Shown here piece by piece: positions 27,901 through 39,900 of a stretch of 64,000 nt of DNA. The stretch's first letter is position 1. Every line of letters starts with the position of its first letter. The notes under the pieces were generated by a model. That model did no database searches, was not told the DNA's origin, and worked only from the letters and a program-made list of their open reading frames with translations. This DNA comes from Lottia gigantea (lineage: Eukaryota; Mollusca; Gastropoda; Lottiidae), in contig NW_008710478.1 of NCBI RefSeq assembly GCF_000327385.1, positions 1,225,425 through 1,289,424 of the forward strand, read 5' to 3'. The translations under genes were made by a program, and so were the position numbers.

Positions 27901-30900
27901 TAACTGATATCTGTAAACAACCCAAAACATCCATAAACAATGTTAGATCTATTAAAGCAATATGTATTAATGAGATATCTTTCAGTACAACTGGACAGTT
28001 AGAAACAGTCAGTGTTTTTCTTATTTACTGGTTTTTATTGCCAAGTTGATTCTTTCATGTATTTCTTTGAAAGGTTTCAATGAATGTGTGTGGTGTTAGA
28101 CCAATTAGCAAGGTCGAAAGCCATTTGTACTTATCAGTAATAAGGCTCGTAGAAGCTGAAAAATGTTGAGTTGATCAGTCGTTCAGAAAGGGTGAAAAAA
28201 AATGTTTTGTCGTTGCGAGTTATCTTTAACTCTTGTACCAGCAAGAACGAGAATCGCCTTTGACGTCAGCACCAACCTTGATGAACTTTATTAGGGCCGC
28301 AGCGCAGTAGCTTAGTGAGTTAGACGCTTACTTGTTAACCTGAAGTTACTTTATTCAATTTCGGTCGGTGAAAGTTGGAAATTCACAAAGAGCAGTGACT
28401 TAACTACCATAGGGACTGGTTGAACAAAGTCCACGGGCCCACTCCCAGAAATCTTCAGAATGCAGGAGAGCATACGTTGAAAAAAATATTACCATCTTGT
28501 CGAGCCACAGAAAAAATTGTAGACCACACACGCTGTTTGGTCAAAATTTCGTATGCATGGTATTGTCACATTTCAATATTCTGAGCACAATACAGGGAGC
28601 ACAGTCATGGTCTCCTAAATTTCCCACTCCCCCATTGATGAAATGCAGCCAGATCTGACTTATTAAAATGACCTTCAGATAAAGATCAAGGTTTATAAAT
28701 TTTGCTTTCTTGTCTGGACCTTAAATTAAATTTCCAATAAAATCTTGGGCACATTCAGTGAATCGTTCATTTAAATATATTTTTTACTAAAAGATTGATT
28801 GATTTAAGTGGATTTAAAATTCTGTTTAAATTTAATTTTAATGGAGGAGATTTTAATTTATTTATTTTTCTAATCTACTTCGAGTTTAAATCTGGTTTTC
28901 GTTAAACCTGAACCTAATCTTTAAATTGGTGAATAGTTCTGTTTGCCAGAGACGCGTTCATTCTTAATAACAAATACATGTAATCCGAAACATTCTTCAT
29001 TGATGCAACTGGATGTTTGGAAGAGTGTTATATTCAAAAGCAATAACAAAGAATGATCACTAGACGGAAGGAAAAACATAGAATTTTGACTTGGAAATTG
29101 TCTAGGTTTTTCTGTTCTATGGTTGCATCGAAAAGTCAGGACTAAATTTTCAATTACCTTTCATGACCTATGCCAGCATTTCTTTCAGATTATGTTTCAC
29201 TGTTGTACAAATGACCTCCAATTTCAACTATACTTCATCCATAAGTCCCATGACTAACCCACAATTTTGTATATTTTCAGGAAAAAGTGTCGAATGCAGA
29301 GAAGACAAGCCAAAGATGAAATAAAAAGCTTAAGAATAAAATTACGAAAATTACGACAGTCAATTCGTGCAAAGAGAGAACACAATAAACGAGTAACCGA
29401 TCAAACAGTCAAAGGCAAAACCAAGAATAAAACAAAAAGACAAAAACTTCATAAGAAAACAAATGTGAGTCATAAAATGAAGAAATTATCGAAGAAATTA
29501 AAGAGAACAAGGCGAGCTGCTACTGCCAGACCAGAGAGACTGTGGGATTATGCTGTTATACCGTATGAAATAGAGCTGAACTTTACTGGTAAGTAAAATC
29601 TTGCATCATATCATACAAACTGTATCCTGTATCCTGTGGAGTTGAGATCTGGGTTTTCATTTATGAATCACCTTCAGTATGGGCCAATCCATACATTCCC
29701 CTGATCGCCTGCTTAATAATATACCACTAGGCTCTTAATAATATACCACTAGGCTCTTAATAATATACAACTAGGCTCTTAATAATATACAACTATGCTC
29801 TTAATAATATACCAAAAGGCTCTTAATAATATACCAAAAGGCTCTTAATAATATACCACTAGAATCCTAATAATATACCTCTAGGCTCTTAATGATATAC
29901 CAGTAGGCCCTTGATAATATACCTCTAGGCTCTTAATAATATACCACTAGGCTCTTAATAATATACCACTAGGCTCTCAACAATATACCAGTAGGCTCTT
30001 AATAATATACCAGTAGGCTCTTAATAATATACCACCAGAATCTTAATATTATACCACTAGGCTCTTAATAATATACCTCTAAGCTCTTAATAATATACCA
30101 CTAGGCTCTAAACAATATACCAGTAGGCTCTTAATAATATACCACTAGGCTCTTAATAATATACCACTAGGCTCTCAACAATATACCAGTAGGCTCTTAA
30201 TAATATACCACTAGGCTCTTAATAATATACCAATGGGTTCTTAATAATATACCACTAGGCTCTTAATAATATACCACTAGGCTCTTAATAATATACAACT
30301 AGGCTCTTAATAATATAACACTAGGCTCTTAACAATATACCACTAGGCTCTTAATAATATACCAATAGGCTCTTAAAAATATACCAATAGGCTCTTAAAA
30401 ATATACCAATGGGCTCCTAACAATATACCATAAGGCTCTTAATAATATACCAATGGGCTCTTAATAATATACCACTAGGCTCTTAACAATATACCACTAG
30501 GCTCTTAATATTATACCACTAGGCTCTTAATAATATACCACTAAGCTCTTAATATTATATCACTAGGCTCTTAAAGAGTTAGACTAAGGACTCATCAGTA
30601 AGTTACCACTTTCAGTAAGCGACACTTTTTTATCATTCGTTGCTTAATATAAATTTAACTTTACTATCATAAGAAAAAGTTGATGAAACAAAAACAGGAC
30701 AGAGTGCAGATTTCAGTTATTTATGGAACAGGATTCAAATTTGTACGGAATCGCATCGCAGTTTGCGAGTCAAAATGACTCGTTTTGCGATCCGATATTT
30801 CATTCTATTAGCCAAAACTAACATTTCGACAATCTGCGAATCAAATCAAATTGTATATTTGAATGTTTGCAACTGGACCATTAAAAATTTCTACCAAATT

Positions 30901-33900
30901 TTTAAGAAATGCCAATCAAAATTTAACTCCGTTAGCCAAAACTAAAATTTGTTATGATAAATTCCTTATCAAATCTTTCAATCTAAATTTAACCCTGCTC
31001 CGGAAGTAGACAAAAAAGTGATGATTTTCATATAGCAGACTTAAATTAACTAATTTAGAAAAGTTAATTAACATTAAAAAAAATAGATTTTACATCATAG
31101 ATTAGTTCTTTAAATCAAACAGTTTTCTAAAATGTAAACATTGCCAACTTTAGTGCAATTGTTACGTTCCGGTTACCCAGTTGATTCTATTGGACCATTT
31201 GGTACGATTGGTTGGTTGGGCGGTTGCTGTGGAATCTTGTTGGGCCTCTGGTTTAATTCGTCACGCAAATAGTATCGTATGCATTGGGAATCTCAATAAT
31301 TATGCTACCACATTAGACATTTTAAGCATGTAATACCCAAATTGACTATTTTATTTTCTAAAAATGAGATCAATTGATGTCAGTATATTTTTACCTAAAA
31401 ATTCTTGAATGAAACACAACATCTAACAATGGGCCACTCTGCTTTAAAATTCAAATTGATCTCCCTTCTTTTATCATTGTAACAAAGTGACCACTATCAG
31501 ATCATTTTCAACGCCAATTCTTAAACTGAAAGCGGCATACATCAATGGACCACCGCTCCTGTTTGATATGCCTATGTTTATTATAACATGTAGAAGCAGT
31601 ATAGTAGAGGATATATCTGGCACTAGGTCAGACCAACCTGTAATAACATGGTATAAACAGGGCGGTTATTATTCCATCATCATCATCTACCTAATTAACA
31701 TGTTTATCATATCTTATCTAATTAACTTCACTTTTAATTAAAAAATGTTAACCAACACTTGGTTCAAATTACTAATTACTTTCACAACCCCGACCGACCT
31801 TCAAGTTTTAATATGAATGAACTTCTAGAGTTTCTCTTCTTGTTTTCATTTCTGTCGATTCCATTTTGACAGCATCCCACTCGACGATAAACATGTTTGT
31901 TTTCAATGCACGCGTCAATTGTGTTGTAGTCTGTAAATTGCATTTTGCATTTCCATGTTTCTTTTCGACAGTTTAAAGCCGCAAACTGTACGTTGCACCA
32001 ATGTGTCTGGTACGGTGCACGGTTTGAGACTATCGATACAGTAATTGTAGAAGAGAATCGGACCCGCACCTCGAGTATTGGCTTCTTTTATTGCCCATGT
32101 ATTCTGTATGGATAATCCCATACTGGACACCGTATCTCGTCTATGCGCGGCTTTATACCACCAAATTCAAGTTGGCGTATCTGGTCAGGAAAAGAAAACT
32201 TCAAGAAAGCATTATTCGACTTGTTGCGATTAGAGGATTCGAACCTGTTGGCACCTCGGGGTATGTCTGATCTGTTTATCACGACCATGGTTCTCTATCA
32301 AGAAAACCTTCAAGTGTAGGAAATTCGATTAAAACTTTTTCTGATTCATAATCTATGTTTATATGTGAAATATACAAGTAATGATGTTATACATTATATT
32401 TTAAATATTTATGTCTGTTGAATTAGGTCTAAGATCAGAATTTGGTAAAATAATCAAAATTTTTTATATTTCACAGTGTTGTGATTTTATTGAAGCCATG
32501 TCAATTGAAAGTACACTTACCAATGTGTACTTATTTACATATCACATAGACAGAAGTAACTTCTAAATCTTTCTGGAACGCCAGACATCTTCTAATCTCC
32601 GGATTGATCCCACTGTTGTACTATGGTTGTACTACAGCTAAACTTTAGCATAGATTCTAGAGAGTTGCCAACTGTTGCCCTGTTGCCCTGTTGTAAGACA
32701 ACATTTAAGACTGGACTATATTCCCGAAAACGGTCAACTATACACTATAATAGAGTATAGTTAGCTTATACAAGGCATCACATTCCCTGTAACTCCAGAA
32801 CGTGGTTCATGTGGTACTATCATGAACTCAAAGAAGGCATCACATAACTCTGGGTATACTCCAGATAATAATACATAATGCTGTATTGTTTCACAAATGT
32901 TAAACTCCTCCTTGTGATCTCAGTCCCATTATCCAAATTTCATAGACTTGGGAGTAACAATAAGAAATATAAATTGCAAGCTTAGTTCATAGCCTGGGTC
33001 GTTAGACTTGTCGTTAAGAATAAAAGTACACCATCTGCAGTACACACATAAATATTGTAACTTAAAACATAAGAATTTGACAATTTGTAGACGGTATTTT
33101 TTGAAAGTTTTCAGATGTCTGTATAGATTTTCTTACCACCACATGTGTGTCCTGCATAATACATAAAACTTGTTTTGAATAAAGGAATTTATATCCAGAC
33201 AACCGACATAGATTTTAAAAAATTTGCATACTCAGCCGAAAATATTCTAATAAGATATTCACAAACTGAAAATATTTTTGAGAAAATTGAGAAAATTAGA
33301 CGAATATATCAAACAAATAATCTTCAAAACCCAATACTTGATTAAATTAACTCAGTTAAACCAAATTTAAATTTGCGTATACTGTTTTTCGGAATCTTAT
33401 GTGGCTACATTATAAAGACTGAAAACGATATAAAGTATATCAGAAAGTCAATATTACCATCACAAACAGACTAATGTTTTCATTTGTCAAACCTTATTTT
33501 CCGTGAAAGGACCCTAACAAGCACCCGAAGAACTAACCCTATGTTCCTAACCTTTCATACAGTAAAAGTAAGATATCACTTTAACAAGAGATTCAACTTG
33601 AATACATTACCAAAATGGAAAATCTGTATTGCATGTCACAGTCGATTGTCCCAGACACACCCCGCCTTTCGTATGTTATATATTTGTATTGTATTATTGT
33701 AGGTGCGAATAAAGCCCTGTTTAAACTAGCTATGAGACATTGGGAGAACCATACTTGTGTTATATTTGTGGAGAAGAAACCTGAAGATCAGAACTATATT
33801 GTTTTCACTGAAAGACCTTGTGGGTAGGTCCATGTTTTATACTGGTATTACACTTCAAATAACATAACGCAATTTTATGGTATTCTACACCTAATTTGTT

Positions 33901-36900
33901 ATTCTACACAACGTTTCAACAAGTTACATTGTCCTCATCAGGTCAACAGAAGCAACTGTTGTCTCACCAATGCCTGAGCCATCAGTTCTTATTGGCACCA
34001 ATAATCAGCTGCAGCAAGACAATCCTTATTTCTTTTGTCTTTATCACCAAAGATCGTCTCGCCATCGTCAATAATAAATCAAATGTTTATTATGATACCT
34101 GTCTCTGTTACAGTTGTTGTTCATTTGTTGGTAAACGAGGTAACGGAGCTCAGGCTATTTCTATTGGTAAAAACTGTGATAAATTCGGTATTGTTGTTCA
34201 TGAACTTGGTCACGTGATAGGATTTTGGCATGAACATACGAGAACTGATAGAGATGACCATGTTCAGATTGTATACAAGAATATCATGCCAGGTAATTTT
34301 TAGTTGTATTGTGCATATACCAAGTAGACTGGACTACAAGAGTGTTATCATATTTTTTGTTAGGGGAACGGGTGGGGTCCCGTCGGAGGTAAAGATATTT
34401 CTAAAGTATACCTGCATAAATATGTAATGGTTACTCAGGTAATAAAATTAAGCATTCAAAAAAACCTCTCAGTTTTGAATGTCAAGGAGTTGAACCATAG
34501 TGTGAGTTGTAGCTGAAACTCTGCTAATCGGTATTACAAGTAAGATACTAGTCAGCAGCAATAACTATCAAAATCGGCAGAGCATTACATCATTAGATCA
34601 CATTCTGATTTGAAGCTAGGCCCAGCAATGCTCGCGATCTCTTGTACCATAATAACTTGCCAAAAGTTTTAACAAACATCTTTATTGTGAAAATTGTCTT
34701 ACATTACAGAATTCATGATTTCTTGTTCTAGGTCAAGAATACAATTTTAATAAATTAACATCAAATGATGTAAATAGTTTAGGCGAAGAATACGATTATG
34801 GTAGTATTATGCACTATGCTCGCAATACCTTCGCCAGGAACACCTTTTTGGATACCATTCTACCCCGTCGTAAACCAGGAGTACTGGTCAGACCAGATAT
34901 TGGACAGAGAATACAACTTAGTCCCGGTGATATCCGTCAAGCTAAAAAACTTTATAGATGTCCAAGTAAGTATAGTTATAAACACATGGTAAATCAACCT
35001 CTGTACCTCTGTGTCTCCTAACCTCTTAGGTAAATGTTGCTCTCCGCAATACACCATTATGAATCAAGAAATAGCGATAGTTGTCCATCTCTTTATTAAC
35101 ACTTCTCTTGTTTCAGCCTGTGGACGAACATTACAAGAATCAGCAGGACGATTCCGTCATGATCCTAAAACAGGACTGGGAGAGGTCTGTCAATGGAGAA
35201 TATCAGCTACTCATGGTGAAAAAATTGTACTAAATATAACAAGACTAGAACTACCAGTATCCTATAACTGTCAAACTGATTATATAGAAGTTAGAGATGG
35301 CTATTATATCAAATCACCATTATTAGGTTAGTGTTTAATATGCACGTACATTCTCTACTGTAAATTTCAAACTCATTATATAGAAGTTAGAGATGGTTAT
35401 TATATCAAATCACCATTATTAGGTTAGTATTCAATATGCACGTGCTTTCTCAAGCTATAAGTGTGAAGCAGAATTCATAGAGTTTATTATATCAGGTTAG
35501 TATTCAATATGCACGTGCACTCTCTTATGTAAATGTCAAACATATTATATTGAAGTTAGGGATGGTTATTATATCAAATCGCCAATAATTAGGTTAGTAT
35601 TCCATGTGCATTCTTTACTGTATTTTAATCTCAAAGATAGTTATTATATAACCTTTTTATGTTATCAATTGGTATGCTTCCTCGCAATATAGCTGCCTCA
35701 CAGACAGACAAATATGAAGTATGGTGAGCTCAATATGCCATCAGTGTGGAGATTTTAGACTGACTATCTCTATAGGCCTCCTTTCGATTTGTCATCAATT
35801 CTGTGTTTGTGTGTTAATATGTTTATTTCTGCATTTTCAGGACGATTCTGTGGAGATAAAATACCAGAAACTATGGTATCAACAGATACTAGAATGTGGA
35901 TAGAATATAGAACTAATAATGGTCTAGGAAAAGGTTTTGTTGCTGAATATGAAGGTATGATAAAGACCTGTGCTATTGACTTAGTTTTGGTATTTTGAGC
36001 TAATCCTGGCTTTTGGCGTTAATGAGTTGAAATCGTTCAACGCTCTTGTACACACTTATCCAGAGTGGGGTTGATGTATTCAGAATAGAGCAAATTAATC
36101 CGAAAGCACGTGATGTACCTATACAAATGACAAATGACTTTTAAGATCATGGAGCAAAATCATAATTTCAAGATTCTTCTATTTTTAAAGTTCTGTCCTT
36201 CAATAAGGTGGCTTCATTAAGTCATTTATTTGCTTCACATCTGAAATCGATCTCTTTACAGCTATCTGTGGTGGTGAAATTGTAAAAGACACGGGACACC
36301 TGACATCACCTAACTACCCAGATGAATACAGACCTAATAAAGAATGTGAATGGAAAATAACAGTTCCTGAAAAATACTCAGTCGCTCTCAAATTCCAATC
36401 TTTTGAGGTAAGTTCAGATATACGAAATTTGTAGCATTTAGAACAGCGATGAAAATTCCAACGATACACATCAGGACAAACACTGATAGGCTATTTCACA
36501 TAGTACAGGCCAGTGTTTTAAGTGTATGGGAAATGAGTGAACCGCAATCGCACTATACAGGCGCAGACTTTGTATAGATTTCACCCCCCCCCCCCTCCTC
36601 CCCCTATGAGACCTTGGTATATTATTAATGTACCCTTAATTCTTTCAGATCGAGAACCATGATAATTGTGTCTATGATTATCTCGAAGTAAGAGATGGAC
36701 ATGAAGATTCCTCACCCCTGATCGGTAAATTCTGTGGATACAAAATTCCAGAAGATATTAAATCTACCGGAAATAAACTTTATGTTAAATTTGTCTCCGA
36801 TGGTTCAGTACAAAAAGCTGGTTTTGCTGCTTCCTTCGTTAAAGGTTGGTTCTCTTTTAATGAGTTTTAGAACTATTTGAACGCATATCATCATTATTTA

Positions 36901-39900
36901 GCCTGCTGCTTTATTTACCAATTTATGACCAATATTAAAATTTTAAATGGACTTGTGAAATTGTTTAATGTAAAAATCTATTCCAGAATATGATGAATGT
37001 AAGACAGATCTCCATGGTTGTGATCATAATTGTGAAAATACTCTCGGTAGTTTTAAATGTACGTGCAATATTGGCTTTGAACTACATTCTGATGGCAAAC
37101 GATGTGAAGGTACGTGATATTTATACATTGACTCCGTTTAACATAATCATAGCTTAGATTGACTGGGAGGGAGAAGTAAACCCCCAAAGACTAGATGAAG
37201 AAGTTTCAACAACTGGACTTCAAGCAATGGACTTCAAGCCATTTGGATTAACTTAAATATGAGTGAACAACTCATCTAAATTTTCTTCTTAAAACCTTTC
37301 TACTTTTCAACTTCACCACCAACTACCTTAAACGGTGCCCGTGTTCATGATTTGTTTCTAGTTATCAATTAATGGCAATGCTGATCGTTGTTATTCATTG
37401 AAGTTATTTTGTTGTAGATGCGTGTGGTGGTTATATTAAAGCCCAAAATGGATCTCTACAGAGCCCCTCGTTCCCAGATCTTTACCCACCCAACAAAAAT
37501 TGTGTCTGGCAAATTGTAGCCTTGCATCAATACAGAATTATGCTCAATTTTACACACTTTGATCTGGAAGGTAGCAATGTAAGTAGATATTTTTATTACC
37601 AAGATTATCTTGAAAATTATGTTGACGATGTTTGTACTTTCTAAAATTCGCGAACTTTGTCGGACAGTGACTTCATGCAAAATTATGTATATTTCTGTAG
37701 CAGCATTCGCATCGTTCCCAACAGTATCAATGCACCTGAAAATTCTGAGAGAAACTATACAAATTGTGGACACCATAAACTGTATTCATATTAATGGTCC
37801 AGAAATCAGTTAAACATGATCCCTAATAGAACAAATTAGTTCCGTTCACTCAAAAGTGTTAGATTTTAAATACTTCAAACCATCCCCGGTCTCACCAGTG
37901 CAACGCAGCTGCAGTTGTTCTGAATAGATATTGTTTCCATTGCAGCAAGACTGTGAGTATGATTCAGTCAGAGTTAGTAGTGGAACTGGTAAAGATTCTA
38001 CTCTACATGGTGTATTCTGTGGTTCCACTCTACCTACACCAGTAACCTCAGAAGGCAACGTTCTTAGAATAGAGTTCAACTCAGACAACTCTGTCCAGAA
38101 AACTGGTTTTAAATCCATGTTCATGACTGGTAAGCACCTGAATCCATCTTTAGATTTTTCTCGTATATATTGATTGATGTGGGGACAACAAAGGTCTATC
38201 AGCTGATACATAAATCGACAAACAGGAGAAGAACTGACAGAGCTAACCCTCTTAATCAGTCAAATCTGCTTTGGAACAGTAAAAATGAAAAGAAATGAAT
38301 GTAGTTTTACGTTCTACTTTTCTGCTTTACTTTGGATCAGTAGTATACAAATCCTGTACCCATTAAAAATATCCTTCAATCCATGCTTCTGTGGGTCTTT
38401 TGGAGGGCATCATCATACACCCTTCCTGTTGTTGAACATTAGGGCAGCTATCCCCATTTCATTATGTTAAGAGCCCATATGTATTACAAACGATTACCCT
38501 ATAATGTTCTGAATACTTTGCCGTGGGGTTGTTTTCAGAGACCATCGCCAGACACCTTAGGATGCTGAATAATGAGACGTAAAACTCCCTTCTTTCTCTT
38601 TTTAGATAAAGATGAATGTGCAGAAGAAAATGGTGGTTGTCAACATATCTGTAAGAATAATATCGGTAGTTTTGAATGTGCCTGTGATAATGGCTATACA
38701 CTGCATGAAAATAAACTCGACTGCAAGGAAGGTATGTAATCGTTCGATTTCTTTGTGAGTCACCGACTATTTGTGGTATGTTCCGGATGGACTTGCTTTG
38801 ATGTTCAGTTGCTGATAGCTCATATTCAGCTTGTATGCATTTTTCAGGTTCGTCCATAATTCAAGAAAACTGTACTAGCTTCTTCCAAGCATGTATCAAC
38901 GAATGTCCAATTGAATTTTTAACACAGATAAATCTATTTCGATTAGTATTCAAAAGTAATTATTGATCGTAATTTTTTTTTTATTGTGAACTGTTTCAGG
39001 TGGATGCCAACATGAGATTACTGTGCCATCAGGAGAGATCAGTAGTCCCAACTGGCCGCAATTTTACCCCAGTCGTAAAGACTGCGTGTGGCACTTCACC
39101 ACCAAACCTGGCCACAGAGTTAAGCTCGAGTTTGAGGACTTTGAACTGGAACCCCATCAGGAATGTACGTACGATCATATCATTGTCTTTGACGGTGATG
39201 ACAATAGTGCCAGATCTTTGGGAAGATTCTGTGGTGGAGATAAACCTGAACCAATTATCTCTAGTGGTAATAGAATGTATATGGTCTTCTATTCTGATGC
39301 TTCTGTACAGAGGAAGGGATTCCATGCCAAGCACGATTCAGGTGAGTAAAGCCAAATTCATCAAGTGCTTTCTGGTTAGGACCGGTGCTGACGGTGCTGT
39401 TGATTGGGTGTATCTGTTGTGTTATTGACATATTATTCAGATTTGTCAATAGGCCTACCTCCGTTACCTTTCTAGTACCATTAATGAAGAAGATCAAAGA
39501 CGCTTATTACCCTCGGTGAATGGAGTTCATATAAATATGAACTAAGAAAAAAATCAAATGCCTCTGTTTCAGTTTGTGGAAGTCACCTGGTTGCCACAGA
39601 AAATCTACAAGACGTCTACTCTCATTCTAAATATGGTGATCAGAACTATGATAATAGAGCTAAATGTGAATGGACACTTCAAGCTAAAGAAGGATTCAGG
39701 ATACATCTCAAATTTACAGCTTTTGAGATAGAAGACGAAACAGATTGCTCGTGAGTGAAATTCTTGTGAGATATTAATATATGATATTATCTAACGAATT
39801 AAGGGGGTGGAACTCTTGATCCATCCAAATCACAAAAAGAAAAAAAATCTGACATTTGCCTTATAGATTTAAAAAAAAAGTTACTAAGTTTGCAACGGTA

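Larger units (their letters stand above)
24527..29280 (+). other. tolloid intron 2
   Basis: Non-coding AT-rich DNA. It contains two 23-24 bp identical direct repeats (24823 and 24944) and a tRNA-like SINE head near 28293. I see no other exon. Confidence 0.7.
29589..33702 (+). other. tolloid intron 3
   Basis: Holds the 22-bp tandem array (29711-30574) and an unidentified coding-like stretch on the opposite strand (31782-32288). The rest is AT-rich with nothing recognised. Confidence 0.7.

Noticed and set aside
28293-28380. Functional tRNA gene
   Set aside because: Only the 5' half resembles a tRNA; the B box and acceptor stem pairing are not convincing.
29711-30574. CRISPR-like regular array
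   Set aside because: The units abut with no unique spacers, and the setting is an animal intron.
36584-36606. C-rich run, with similar runs near 47000 and a G run near 56508
   Set aside because: Ordinary homopolymer tracts (the first serves as a pyrimidine-rich stretch before an exon); no further structure.
37846-38211. 121-codon minus-strand frame, with similar ones at 39029, 38462 and 34860
   Set aside because: Antisense shadows or read-throughs around tolloid CUB and EGF exons; the plus-strand frames match the family.
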